A stretch of DNA of 64,000 nt from Tubiluchus corallicola (lineage: Eukaryota > Priapulida > Priapulimorpha > Priapulimorphida > Tubiluchidae). Each line of letters begins with the position of its first letter. Position 1 is the stretch's first letter. Shown piece by piece: positions 22,848 through 34,353 of this stretch. Below the pieces are notes generated by a model, which worked only from the letters and a program-made list of their open reading frames with translations, had not been told where the DNA came from and did not search any database. A program made the position numbers and the translations under genes. The stretch is taken from assembly GCA_030141605.1 (NCBI GenBank), contig JAQGDQ010000034.1, forward strand, positions 186,001 through 250,000, given 5' to 3'.

Positions 22848-24043
22848 CATTTCTTATTGCTTAAATTACTACATATAATGTAAGCATAAAAATGAAAATC
22901 ACATTTACATTAAAAATATAGAATCAGATTAAGCCTTATTATATAAAGCATTTAGAAAATGTACTTTATTTTACAATATAAGTATTATTAAGCAATATTA
23001 AGCATTTACATATAATTAAACTAAATACTAGTACATAATTTTCTGAGTGCTGTATATAGCTCATCGCGTACGTGCGGCTGTTCGATATTCAATTCAGTCG
23101 AATATGAAGCTTTTCTGTTTTCTTTTCTTGAGCAGTACAGCTGTACTTCTACCTGCTGCTGTTTGCATTTTGTAGCCATTTTACACACACAGGTATTTCA
23201 TCACTAGGTCATGCTCAGGTGAGAAACACTGTAACAGCTCAACATGTAGTTCGGGTAGAAGCAGGTAATTTTACCTGACCTGATTTTGCGTCGGTTGTTG
23301 TGCAGAAGTTGCTGACTCTTGTTGACTGATCTAATATTAAAGAACATTACACTTAGAGCACCGTAACCATAAGCATTTGTAAAATGTTGTGATCACTCTG
23401 CATTAATAGCTAATTATTTGATAATTAGTGTTAAGATGATTTAATTAAAAATTTTGGTTCCCTGTCGCGTAAAGTGGTGATTATTTTTATCGTAAGATTG
23501 TGTAACATTTACCCGATACATTGAATGTGTTAAATTGTTTATAATGTCGCTTTGAAGCTTGTTGGCTTATGCGCATGCGCGAGAAGGAAGCATTATATTA
23601 GGTTCATCGGTGGTGATAATATGCGAATTTTTGCGCTTTGGAAGTAGGCTTCTAGCACTAACTGGCAGAGCCCACAGAATATAGGCTTGTGGCAAGATCG
23701 GGGTCTGGCGCACTGCTTTTGATTATAAATAAATTATTTCTTTAAATCGCCCAGAAATTGTGTAGCCCAACGGTCACTCATCCATTTACGTTGTTCAAGT
23801 TCAGTCGTAAAGCACACATTTTGATTACTCAGCTATTTACTCGGCATAAAAACTTGCTAGTAAAAGTAATATCGTGGCTCAAAAAATTAGCGTTATTTGG
23901 CTTGTGGCGAGATCATGGGGACGCAGGCGCTTTAATGACTTTTGTGTGCACGACTTGTAATGCCTCCTGTTGGCAAGGATACGTAAACTGATGCTTCACG
24001 GATTAGAGCTTACCAGTAATATTGAAGCAATTACTCTTTAGGA

Positions 24044-24423
24044 CAGGGGTGTGCAAACTGCGGCCCGCGGGCCACTTGCGGCCCGCCGAGAGATCTTGTG
24101 CGGCCCGCGAAGAGGTTTGTCAACGTAATGAAAGTGCGGCCCACGCGATCTAGCTGAAGTCCGTGCCACGATCCCAAAGATAGTGCAGGTAGTTTTTTCC
24201 TCTAGATCGGATGGCATTAACCCTTACAAGACCGTTGTCACTTAATGTCACTGTCGGACATGACGAAATATATGGTTTTTAATATAAATTTTTTAATAGC
24301 TTCTAAAATAGTTTCTTGAGTGTAGAAGTGTAGTAGTAATGATGTGCGCAAATCAAATGCAAAAAAATCGTTATTAGGTCCCACTGTACTTGGCTCCTTG
24401 GTCAGATAATTTGCACACCCCTG
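24044..24423. mobile_element. hAT-type MITE with perfect 8-bp target duplication
   Basis: The element starts CAGGGGTGTGCAAACTGCGG and ends TTTGCACACCCCTG, giving inverted ends of about 14 bases. Both flanks carry CTTTAGGA (24036-24043 and 24424-24431), the 8-bp duplication expected of hAT transposition. GCGGCCCGC motifs repeat near the left end, typical of hAT subterminal repeats. There is no transposase, so it is non-autonomous. The perfect duplication implies a fairly recent insertion. Confidence 0.9.
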
Positions 24424-25007
24424 CTTTAGGAGTTACTGCGCTCCTAAATTTTATTGTGTGGATAAACACGAGTGCGTGTTTCTTCAGGAAGTGGCGAGTT
24501 CGGGGATTTTTTCCGTTCGCTATTTCCGGTCTGACTGTCTTCCTAGGAAATCAAGCCATGTCGAAAGTGCTACTTGTCTGATATGCTAACTGGTTGCCCT
24601 TTTCGTCCTAACAGGAAGCACTCTGTAGCTAGTTAAACTTGAAACTTTATATGAAGGGGAAACGAATTCGCTAGTCAAGAGGATTGTGAAGTTGCTCAAA
24701 TACATATTTTAAAACTCATGTTTACCGCCTAGGCCTCAGATATATGAAAAAACTGATTTGTTTTTTTTTGTTTCTTTTACAAACATAAGCGTTAATTTAT
24801 CGATGACGCCTGTCTGTTTATCTTTTCCTGTTTCTGCCCGTTAATTTTTGTAGTCGTTCATCAAGTTGCAGAAATTTAAAGCTGCCCGTCTGTCTCTTTT
24901 TATTCATTCCCTCTCTCACTTTTTGGTTTTTATTCTACCCTCCTTGATTCATCTAGCCATTTTCATTTTTCAATAAATAACTGAATTTACTCGTTCATTC
25001 TTTTATG

Positions 25008-25245
25008 TTACTGTTTTATTTATTTGTTTATTTATTCATTTACTTATCATTTTATTCGTTCGCTCATTTATTCACTCGTTCATTCATTAATTTATTCGTT
25101 CACTTGTTCATTCACTCCATTCGTTCACTCTTATTCATTCTGTATTTATACACTTGTTGATTTTCTCCTTTTTAATGCACATGTATTCATTCATTCGTTT
25201 ATTTAGTTATTAACTTTTTGCTGTTTTTGTTTATTATCTTCCATT
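25008..25245. repeat. Degenerate ATTC/ATTT tetranucleotide array
   Basis: Long run of TTCATTTATTCGTTCA-like units. It produces a spurious open frame; I regard it as a simple repeat. Confidence 0.8.
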
Positions 25246-26264
25246 CCTACATTCATTATTAATCAGACCATCACTGTAACAAGTTGTAGAGCAAACAAGT
25301 CATGTCAGGAAGAATTATTTTCACCGAATCGCGTTATACGGTAGAATTTCTCCCATTTTCCTTGAACAACTCTTATTTCAGAAGGCTCATGCGATGTACA
25401 AGCCCTGATTGGCATGTTTCCGGCGTTCTGAGCGCTGCCCATTGTTCGGGTTGAGCCGGTTTCCTACTCTTTTCAGTTGTCGGCGGTCTCTCCTCGGCCC
25501 ACGTTAATGTAGAAACCGGTTTCTCTTCTTGATTGTCAATTTAGCCTCCGACATAAAATGACGTCCTGTATGTTACAGATTAGCTGGAATTGTAATTTTG
25601 TTACAATGGAGAGATTTTACTGTCTTGCGGGCTGGTGCAGAACGAGAAATTAGGGGCAGAAAGTCGTTCTCTAATAGAGAGGGTCATATGGGAACGTGAC
25701 CAGATGGGTTTCAACTGAAAATAGGGTGACTAGGGTTTTTGTTGTTGTTCTGTGTGCTTCGTAATGCTCTATTACATGTACTTTGTAATTGAAGTTTAGT
25801 GTAAAATTATGTAAACGTACTATCCATCATATCACTTGCACCATTAACTTTATCCAGTTTCAATTTTTGCGTAATTGAAAATGAAGAAAGTTTACAGTGA
25901 ATTTCCTGTTGGTAATTTGGTTGTTAAGCAATGGCAATTTAGCTATAAAGCTTTTATGAACGTTCAAGTGTTTATGGTTTGTGGCGTTGACTATGTTAAT
26001 TTGTCAGGATTCGATTTTCAGAGATTATAGCATAATAAACAGTGTTGCTGATTTTCTGATAATATGAAGCTCTATTATTCATATTTTGAATCCTATGCAA
26101 ATCCCTTAAACGTGTAATGCCATCTATTGACAAAATAAGAGGAAGCGTTGGAACCCGGGTCTTCTTGAACGTATTGAAAATATCAACAATAATGAGAGTT
26201 TGAATGTGTTCGCGATAAATGCGCTATATAGTGATTCTACCCTGGGGGAATGAACCTGTTACCG

Positions 26265-26278
26265 TCACTAGGGGGCGT
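26265..26278 (+). promoter_or_regulatory. CTCF-like site
   Basis: TCACTAGGGGGCGT matches the CTCF core at 12 of 14 positions and lies about 300 bases upstream of the candidate promoter of zinc-finger gene 2. Confidence 0.35.
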
Positions 26279-26580
26279 CTCTGCGTGGAAGAATAATCAA
26301 TTTGAACTATTAAGGCAAATTCTGAGAATCACCAAATTCGCTTCACTGTCGCAGCGTTTGTATTTTTGCTTTGCTGATCGCTTTGCTAAAAATCAATAAT
26401 TTTTCTTTCAAGTTTAGCGAGATGATGTTAGACATACTAAGTGGAGTGATTTTGCGTGATGTGGGTCTGCCCTTCCTGCTATTTGCTCTGCGAGTTTCCG
26501 TATTAATCATTGCACCTGGTTTCAGACCGGTTTTCACCGAAACGGCGCGTCAGTGCTAGTTCACGTGATATTTATTCATC

Positions 26581-26617
26581 TATATAGGCAGTACGGGGCG
26601 TAACCGAGTTCCAGTTG
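26581..26617 (+). promoter_or_regulatory. Candidate TATA-box core promoter for zinc-finger gene 2
   Basis: TATATAGG begins at 26581. An initiator-like CCAGTT lies about 31 bases downstream, the usual spacing. An E-box-like TCACGTGA is just upstream (about 26571). The coding exon starts at 26820, so a short 5' untranslated exon would be spliced. Consensus match only. Confidence 0.3.
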
Positions 26618-26831
26618 TTGTCACGAGGGGTTTTTCTGTAGATTAATTAGTTAAATTAAATAAATTTAAGTATTTATAGTACTTTTTGCTATTTATATTT
26701 TATTTTTTTCACATGCGCGTTTTCCTGTACTTTATTTTCCTTTTTGAACAAACTACGCATGTAAAAAGTTTTTTACGCAAAATTCAGTGTCGTAGATAAC
26801 TTTTGATTCTGTTTTTTAGTCTAAGGGGCCG

Positions 26832-26984
26832 ATGTCACTACAAATAGCAACATCGCCGCAGCAGGAGTGCAAGCATTGCGGTTTCACAGCGAAAACCAAA
26901 AGCGTCTTCAATCGCCATCTATTGGAGGAACACGGAGTCTTGCCATACGAGTGCAGTTTGTGTTCCAAATCCTTCAGGTCTCAG
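26832..26984 (+). CDS. C2H2 zinc-finger protein 2, first coding exon
   Basis: 51 codons from ATG 26832 to donor CAG|GTTCGT, phase 0. It begins MSLQIATSPQQECKHCG and contains one complete finger (CKHC...RHLLEEH) and the first half of a second (YECSLCSKSF), which the next exon completes. A pyrimidine-rich TTCTGTTTTTTAG ends at 26819, so this exon probably has an acceptor before the ATG and the 5' untranslated region is spliced. Confidence 0.8.
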
Positions 26985-27514
26985 GTTCGTAAGCAGCTTG
27001 ACTTGTTTTTGTGTGTGTGATTTTTTTACTGTGAAAGTGTTTCACTGTAAAAATAAAATAAAATAGAGCAGAAGAACTGCATTTGCACTTTTCTTTATTA
27101 ATTTTAACGCAAATGAATAGTAGGTTCTCAATTATTGAAATGAAATGATTTGACCGTATAAATGTTGTTAATTATTGATATTTTGATGGAGCATATGCAA
27201 ATGAGTGCATTGCTACATGCTGAGAGAGTATCAGTGAGTATCGTCCGCAGTGTCATTTGATACAATAATTCACAAAGCAGATAGAAGCACTGCTTTGTGA
27301 AATGAAATTTCACTTCATGTTTCTCTAAAGACTACAATTTAAATTTTTCCAATCTTTAACGTTGAAGTGGAAAAAAATTTAAGTGTGAATATGTCATCTG
27401 GGTACAGCTAATTTGGTGTAAAAGTTTTAAATTAGTTAACAAGCCTCAGCAATTAATTGTAGCAAACATGTTGCTTATTTCAATTAAACATTGTTTGACT
27501 TGCATTTGTTGCAG
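26985..27514 (+). other. Intron of zinc-finger gene 2
   Basis: AT-rich, GT-AG bounded, no other feature seen. Confidence 0.7.
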
Positions 27515-30313
27515 GTTTCTTACTGGAAGCATGACTGTGACAACAAGTCCTTCTTTGAAACCAAGTGCAACTTGTGCAACCGTTGGTTCAGCTCTGCACT
27601 AGAAGTTAAAGCTCATGTATGCACAATGAAAGAAAAGTGCAAGCATTGTGGTGAGCAGTTTGCCAACAAAACAGCATTAAGAGCTCACCATTGTGATCAG
27701 TATCTGGGGAATCCTGATGACCTGAGCACTTATAACTACCCGGAAGTGACAGAAAGTGCTCGAAGAAGAAAGGGCGGACCTCGCAAGAGGACTAGAAGTT
27801 TTATAGAGAACAACAACAACATCATGGATCTGTCTCAGAAAGACAGCTATGACATGCAAATGCTTGATACCAATCACCAACCACCAAATAAAGGGATGTA
27901 CGAGCTTGGTATTTCTAATAAGAACATGGCTGTCCCTATAGGAGCAGAAGAAGCTCTTCCCCTTGTAATTACTGGAATGAAGCAAGTGACTGAGGACAGC
28001 TTGTGGCAGTGTGTCAAATGTGGCTGTATTATGACACCAGAGGGACAGAACCATCATTCCTGCTCTGATGACTGTGGACAGGATGCATTGGGAAACTTTC
28101 GCTGCCCCAAATGTGATGCTAGTTACACAAGGAGAGACAATCGCAACCGGCATGTGTGGAGAAACCATCTGCAGAAGGCATACTACAGCTGTGACGTGTG
28201 CCATCAGTGTTGTGATTCACACAGCGATTTGGAGAATCACATAGCTAGTAAACATGGCGACCAGGTAGTTACAACATCCGGGGGTGCAACAAAGGGTGTG
28301 GAATGCGATGTCTGCTATGCCACATGCAGTACACCACAGGGACTCGAAGCCCACAAACGAAGACATAGTGGTGAGAAGCCCCATGTATGTCCCGTTTGCT
28401 TCAGTTCATTCTCTTCCAGCCACAATATGACGGTCCACATGAGACTGCACACAGGGGAACATCCCTATACATGTGAAATTTGCAAGACAACATTCATTCA
28501 TCGACAAAGTCTCACACGGCATCTGGAGAGACATCGGACATCTGGTGGCACTAAATTTAAATGCACCAAATGCCCGGAGGAGTTTGATAGTTCTAATTCC
28601 CTTGCTGCCCACAATTCTGCATCTCATGATTCGTCACCCCTTCCTGAACTGAATACTAACAACAATAATAACAACATCGATGTCAAGAACAGTTATAATG
28701 ATAATAACAATGTCAACATCATCAATCACAACAATGTCAACAACAACAATAACACTACCGTTCCAAACAAAAACAATGTTGGAGAAGTAGAAAACCAGGA
28801 AGCCACTCCAACGGGCAGTCCACTTCGGTGTAAAACGTGTGGCATCAAATTTACTACTCGTTCTGCATTAAAAATCCACATGAAGGTCCACAAGGTTGAC
28901 AGACAGTACAAATGTGCAATTTGTGGGTGTGCATTTGCTTGGAAAGGCTTCCTTGATCGCCATATGGAAGTTCATCTGAGTGGTGCTGTGACCAACACGA
29001 ATGATCCAAAAATTCCAAATGCAGCATCGAGAGGAGAAACTGACTATAAGTGCAGAGTTTGTCACATTCCATTTCTAAATGCTGAAGAGATGATACAACA
29101 TATGTCAGAGAAACATGATATCTCTACCATATATAATTCTTATTTGCAGCTTGAAGTGTTTAAGGGGATAAGTGGTGCTTCACTTGCAATGACGAATAAA
29201 GTTGTGACAGCTGACCGAGCAACTAGCAGCGACACAGAAATGGTAGAAATGACTGAAATGAATGGAAATGCAGCCAATAAACAGTTTCAGTGCCTAGAAT
29301 GTGGTGAGGTTTTGTCATCAAAGCGGCGTCTTATTAGTCACTGGCAGGTACATGAAGCTCAAGGCATGGTCTCACACATTTGTCGTGTTTGTGGTGCAAG
29401 GTTCTCTCGCCTGAATTTCCTCACCAAACACTTGATGAGTCACAGTAAGACAGAACCTTTAACTTGTAAAATCTGCTCTCAGGAATGTTCTCCAACTCGT
29501 TTGTCATCACACATGGATGAACACCGCAAGGATTGGACTTTAGAAAAGGCTCTTTTGAAAGGACAAAGTGAGAATACATCTGCTCCAAAGAAATCTTGCG
29601 AGAATTCGCCTAGTCCAGTAGTGAATCGTTCGGCAAGCATTCCCGAGTCGCCTGTTCCTGCTAAGCCAGCAAACACTCCACAGTTGCCTTATGATTGCAA
29701 AATGTGCAGTGAAAAATTTGCTGCTAAGCATCAGTTGTACAAACATGTCAGTGCAAAGCACCCACTCACATCATACAGATTCAAGTGCAACAAGTGTTTA
29801 ATTGGCTTCAAATCCTATGATGAAGCAGAGCAACATGTCCTTGATTGTCATTGCCCCACTGATGATACTGATGACTCCTCCCAGAAAGGTTGGCAAGACA
29901 TATCTCCCGGCAGTAGCCGTCCAAGCACAGCATCGCCTGGATCTCCTAATGCAGCTGTCAGTGATGCCGGATCACAGTATCGTTGCCGTGGTTGCGGTGC
30001 CGAGTTCCTGTCATACAAGGATGCTCTGGAACACCGTCACAGTGAAAGTGACACAATATCCGCTCCTCCTATTAAAAGGAAGCAAAAAGCCAGGAAAAGT
30101 TTTCCTTCTAAGACCCATTCCAATGTAAATGCTCAGGAGAAAACTGAAAAGTCGACCACTAAGCAGCCATCACTGAAACCAAGTCCACTTAGCTTTTTGA
30201 AGCCTAGTTTCAATTGCCAGTCATGTGAGCTGAACTTTGAGGTTTACGAGCAAGCTGTAGACCACGTGTCTAAGGTTCATAGTGCCATCAGTGATGGTGA
30301 AGTGAAAATGTGA
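27515..30313 (+). CDS. C2H2 zinc-finger protein 2, main exon
   Basis: 932 codons after acceptor TTTGTTGCAG, ending TGA at 30311-30313; total protein 983 residues. Probable nuclear DNA- or RNA-binding regulator. About 21 zinc-finger units are visible. The first few are atypical, with Cys as last ligand (e.g. KAHVC, RAHHC), followed by canonical fingers in small clusters separated by long linkers rather than one TGEKP array. Only the three fingers around 28290-28540 have GEKP/GEHP linkers. A strongly Asn-rich linker lies at about 28650-28780, and Ser/Pro-rich and Lys-rich linkers near 29580-29680 and 30060-30180. Several fingers have SxKHxxxH-type long His spacing. This dispersed architecture differs from zinc-finger protein 1. 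I do not recognise an orthologue. Confidence 0.92.
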   Translation, partial: VSYWKHDCDNKSFFETKCNLCNRWFSSALEVKAHVCTMKEKCKHCGEQFANKTALRAHHCDQYLGNPDDLSTYNYPEVTESARRRKGGPRKRTRSFIENNNNIMDLSQKDSYDMQMLDTNHQPPNKGMYELGISNKNMAVPIGAEEALPLVITGMKQVTEDSLWQCVKCGCIMTPEGQNHHSCSDDCGQDALGNFRCPKCDASYTRRDNRNRHVWRNHLQKAYYSCDVCHQCCDSHSDLENHIASKHGDQVVTTSGGATKGVECDVCYATCSTPQGLEAHKRRHSGEKPHVCPVCFSSFSSSHNMTVHMRLHTGEHPYTCEICKTTFIHRQSLTRHLERHRTSGGTKFKCTKCPEEFDSSNSLAAHNSASHDSSPLPELNTNNNNNNIDVKNSYNDNNNVNIINHNNVNNNNNTTVPNKNNVGEVENQEATPTGSPLRCKTCGIKFTTRSALKIHMKVHKVDRQYKCAICGCAFAWKGFLDRHMEVHLSGAVTNTNDPKIPNAASRGETDYKCRVCHIPFLNAEEMIQHMSEKHDISTIYNSYLQLEVFKGISGASLAMTNKVVTADRATSSDTEMVEMTEMNGNAANKQFQCLECGEVLSSKRRLISHWQVHEAQGMVSHICRVCGARFSRLNFLTKHLMSHSKTEPLTCKICSQECSPTRLSSHMDEHRKDWTLEKALLKGQSENTSAPKKSCENSPSPVVNRSASIPESPVPAKPANTPQLPYDCKMCSEKFAAKHQLYKHVSAKHPLTSYRFKCNKCLIGFKSYDEAEQHVLDCHCPTDDTDDSSQKGWQDISPGSSRPSTASPGSPNAAVSDAGSQYRCRGCGAEFLSYKDALEHRHSESDTISAPPIKRKQKARKSFPSKTHSNVNAQEKTEKSTTKQPSLKPSPLSFLKPSFNCQSCELNFEVYEQAVDHVSKVHSAISDGEVKM

Positions 30314-30842
30314 TGAGTTTTGGCATTCCATTGTACATATCTTTACTATAGTTAAGCATTTTCATAATCACTTTAGTTTCATTTTGGTTTTGATTAGAGC
30401 ACAGTTATGGATTGCAACATGTTGTTGCTGGTACTAATGATTTATTCACAGTGATTATATAATTTCTTGATCTCTTTTTCATTGCATTAAGTTGAGCATT
30501 ATTTAATTCATAGGTTCGATTTAGGTTTTCAATTGATTGTAATTACATCATTAATTTCAATTGACATTGACAGAATCTTAAAGTTGTCCTACACTGAGTC
30601 TCTGATTTCATTTGTGTCATTTATTTGTAGACATCGTGTTTGGTGAATTAATTTTTTATATATTTAGTGACATCTGCATTTCATTTAGCATAATATGCAA
30701 ATAATTAATATTCTATGCATTGGCAACTGTTAAATGAAATATGTACTGGTTAAATGTTGCAATTGCTAATCTAAATTTTGATGAGATATTTTAGTTATCT
30801 ACCTATTTCAAGTACAAATTATGTACATGTGATTTGTAACTA

Positions 30843-31027
30843 CACTCAAATCTCTTTATACAGCCTTTTTTATACAGGGACTGCAAAAAAAGTTGGTGTT
30901 ATGGGAAATTTGGCATTGTAAGGAGGTGCATTAATACATACATGTCTATGCAAATATTGTTTTGCCAAAAATTAGGGTGTTAAGCAAGGTAGGCATTATA
31001 AAGGTGGCGCTACAATAGGTTTGACTG
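30843..31027. mobile_element. Tc1/mariner-pogo-type MITE with TA duplication
   Basis: The left end CACTCAAATCTCTTTATA and the right end (reverse complement CAGTCAAACCTATTGTA) form imperfect inverted repeats of about 17 bases. TA flanks both sides (30841-30842, 31028-31029). The CAGTCAAACCTC-like terminus and GTTATGGGAAATTTGG-type interior are typical of pogo/Tigger-related MITEs. It has no coding capacity. Confidence 0.75.
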
Positions 31028-33042
31028 TAGTTGTGCATTTGTTGTAAGAATCAGGAGCACTTTACAAAGTAAATTGCATGTTTTCAGCTACAAGTTTTAT
31101 TATGTCAGAAAAGAAAATCAGCACATACCTCTTTGAGGCAGTGCCTTATAGTGTTATAGCAAATTTGTTATAAGAATTCTAGTTTTCTAGATCTGATTGA
31201 TGTTTTCACTTTATAATTAGCCCATATCTTGAGTTGTTATTAAAGGTGCACATCGAACGTTCAAGTGCAAACGTTCGAATTCAGTCGAATAAGTTCTTTT
31301 AGTTCGAATTTGATTCACGCCTAAAATTGTAGATTTGAATAATTCGGCACTTCATCTACATATACATTCTTCATCATTAAAACGTTTGAAACATGGCGCA
31401 GTCAGCGCAATTTAGCTGCAATTTCTGTGCGCATTTTTTAAACACAAATTTTTATTTGTGTTTTACGGTAGAACAAGCTCAAGCAATATGCACGATCTTT
31501 GCGAGACTTCCTTTTTCTAATGGTTCGAAAATTTATTTGAAGATCTTTAGAAATGAATTTGTTCTGGATTGGAAAATGCTGAAATTTAGTTTGATTTGAG
31601 TTAGAAAGTAAAATTCGTGATAGAGAGTGCTCATCCTTAGTTGTTAAGTTGTCTTGTTTTGGGCAGTCTGTTTAAAAAAGACGCTGTTTTTTAGATTTTT
31701 ACACAATTATGGAGAATGTGTACATGTGAGTGGAAATTAATTGTTAATGTTTGTTAAACATCTGTAAAAATACTCAAAGTACACGTATTTTGTTCAAACC
31801 TCACCGTTCTAGGAGAAACTTTGTTCAAAGTCTAGGAGAGAACATTTAATCTAATGCGATGCATTTCTGCTCATTTTAAATGCAAATTTTGTTGTCGAGT
31901 TTTTTCATAAATGCTTTCCTCATAAACTACTTAATGAAATGTATATAGATATAATTACTTAGCAACATTACTTATTGTTCGTTGTCAGATTTCACATTCG
32001 TTTTTTTATACTTTGTCATTTTTACACTGCAATGTTTAGACCATTGTTTAATTATCAGAAACCAAGATTATATACTAGTGATACGTGGCAAAATAATGTT
32101 TGTAGCATATACTATCTTGAATTCAATACATATGATATTTTAATAACCACTTTGTGCTTAACAGGAAACGTAATTCATATGTAATTACATGGTTCTTCTA
32201 ACTGCTTCATTTATACAAGTGAAAGTTTTGAAGGCAGAAGGCTTACTCGTGTTTTACTTTTTAATTTTTTATATGCTCCTGGTTCAGTGTGAGGAAAGAC
32301 CTTCGGTGCACAATAAAAATTTGAATATCACTGCATTTAAAGATTAGTTCTTTATCATCTATGATTCTTTGTGTATCGAGTGTTGGACTGCTTGCATGGA
32401 TCTGTGTGCAGAAAATGTGGAAATTTAAAAGTGCACAACAAAAATACAATATGGAAGGCAGAAAGTTAAATATCTCGTAGAAAATGATGTCGATATTAGT
32501 ATTTTGTATTTTTTCTCACACCCCATTTTCCCTTGTCCCCATTATTTATGTTCTCTGTCCTCTCTCTAGGACAAAATAAAGAAATGAAAAACGCAGAAAA
32601 GACGAGGGGAATAATATGAGAAAAGCAAAGCTAAGATAGCAAGGAAGAGATGAATAAAAACAGTAAATAAAAATGGGTGGTGTAATAATATAGTTCTGCA
32701 AGTGCTAATTCATAAATACGAGTTCATTATAAACTTATATTTCCTTGAAATTATCACCTAGTTAATGACAGTGGCAGAACAGGAACCTAGTTTATATTCA
32801 AAAGTAATCGGAGATACACCGTTTCAGCCATCATTTCACTGTCACATGCTCCATTGTGACAATTGGAGCAATATAGCAATGTCATGCATCCATTTTGGTT
32901 ACGTTTAGCACATCGTTGTAGCCAAACACGTGGCCATTTATTTCCTTCTATGTGAATGTCGCTTCGAGCCCACTGATTAGTTTGGTTATTACCGTTAATT
33001 TTACTGTTTTAGTGATAAAAGTTGATACATATTATACATAAT

Positions 33043-33051
33043 AGATGGCGC
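33043..33051 (+). promoter_or_regulatory. CTCF-like core AGATGGCGC
   Basis: Perfect short core followed by CACAGAGCAGG. The next 130 bases are relatively GC-rich for the region, so an unannotated promoter or 5' exon is possible; no coding sequence supports it. Confidence 0.3.
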
Positions 33052-34098
33052 CACAGAGCAGGAGCGAGATTACAAGTTTACTATAGGTTTCTCCAAATTC
33101 CCTGTCGGTTCTCTCGAGCTCCACCTCAAGCCGGTGCCGGCTGCCGCTGTATGAGTTTGTTATTTCTAGGTTTAAAATCTCTAGTTTGCAGCGAAATTTG
33201 ATTATAATAACTGCTTTTTGGGGGGGTTTTAAATGCTAGAAATTTTTGTGCGAGGAGAAGGTAACAAAATACAAAGGCTGCGGTAAGTCAAAATAGCGTT
33301 ACATAAATATTGTTATTTAATTTTGGGAATCATAGGTACTTTGACACTTTGTGTTACACTGTACATTTATTGTTTAACAAATGCTTTGTCTCTATGTGCA
33401 ATTTGAGCACAAGCTCCACGGGCTTTATAATTTTTGCTCATACCGCTGGCTTCTTTACTTCTTTATTAGGCATTTTTGATGCAAACTTTTGTTTTTAAGT
33501 CAGTAAGGTTATCATTCAGGACTTTTTGATAGGCCTAGTTTAGGTTTTTATTTTTTCAATAAGACTGAATTTCTTTGTATACGTTTCGAGATTTTCAAGT
33601 CCAAATGTCATTTTTAAGAATTTGTTTATTATGCAGTAATTTGTTGGTTTTCTCGACAAATCAATTTTAGCCATATTTTTCTTAGCGGTACTTGTACTAG
33701 TGAAAAAAATGAAAATAAACGATTAGCCAATTTTAACACTAAATGTCCATTAAAGTTGGCACTGTGCTAATTGTTATGATGGTGTATTAGTAAATCTACT
33801 TAAAAAATCTCGTAATTTTGGTGCTACAAGTGCAGTAGGTGTGTTATTCAAAAATTGAAAGCTAAACTAAAAGCTGTATGGTGACACTGAAGAGTTTGCT
33901 TAGTGCTAGGCTAGTCATGGTTATATTTGATCATGGTCCCACCTTTAATATCACAAATTAAATTACGGAATCAAATAAGAAACCGTAGAGATCAAAATCT
34001 AAAGTCCGTTTGTTGTGGTTTTATTTGCGGTGTTATAGTGAAAGAAAAGAAAACTTGTGGCTGGCTGCTGGTCCAAACGCACTGTCTTTTCTATGTAC

Positions 34099-34353
34099 CA
34101 TTACATTTAACTGAATTTGAATGAACCTGGTTTTTTGAACTGCTTGTTTTTTTCTGCTGTGGCCAATGTAAGATAGGGCTAGCTGTATCACTTGCTGATA
34201 ATATTAATGCTAAGTCTTGGGTAACTAGAATAGATGTTTTCTCGTATTTTTAACTCACCTTTGCAGCTACCTACATTATTTTGGCTATTTTTGAGGCAGG
34301 TACATTATATTTAACTGAGTTTGAATGAGCCTGGTTTTTTGAACTGCTTGCTT
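34099..34353. repeat. 52-bp direct repeat pair
   Basis: CATTACATTTAACTGAATTT through GAACTGCTTG at 34099-34150 recurs at 34303-34353 with few changes, 204 bases apart. Local segmental duplication in non-coding sequence. Confidence 0.75.

Larger units (their letters stand above)
17757..26580. other. Repeat-rich region, possible 5' intron of zinc-finger gene 2
   Basis: Nine kilobases with no supportable coding gene; the open frames here are short and domain-free. It holds one dispersed R1 repeat, a hAT-like MITE, microsatellites and a degenerate ATTC-type array. A second possible donor (ACGCA|GTGAGTTAAG, about 18333) is noted. Confidence 0.4.

Noticed and set aside
25024-25206. 60-codon frame of Ser/Phe/His/Tyr repeats
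   Set aside because: Product of a degenerate ATTC array.
25008-25245. CRISPR-like array
   Set aside because: The units are short, variable simple repeats with no spacers; the genome is animal.
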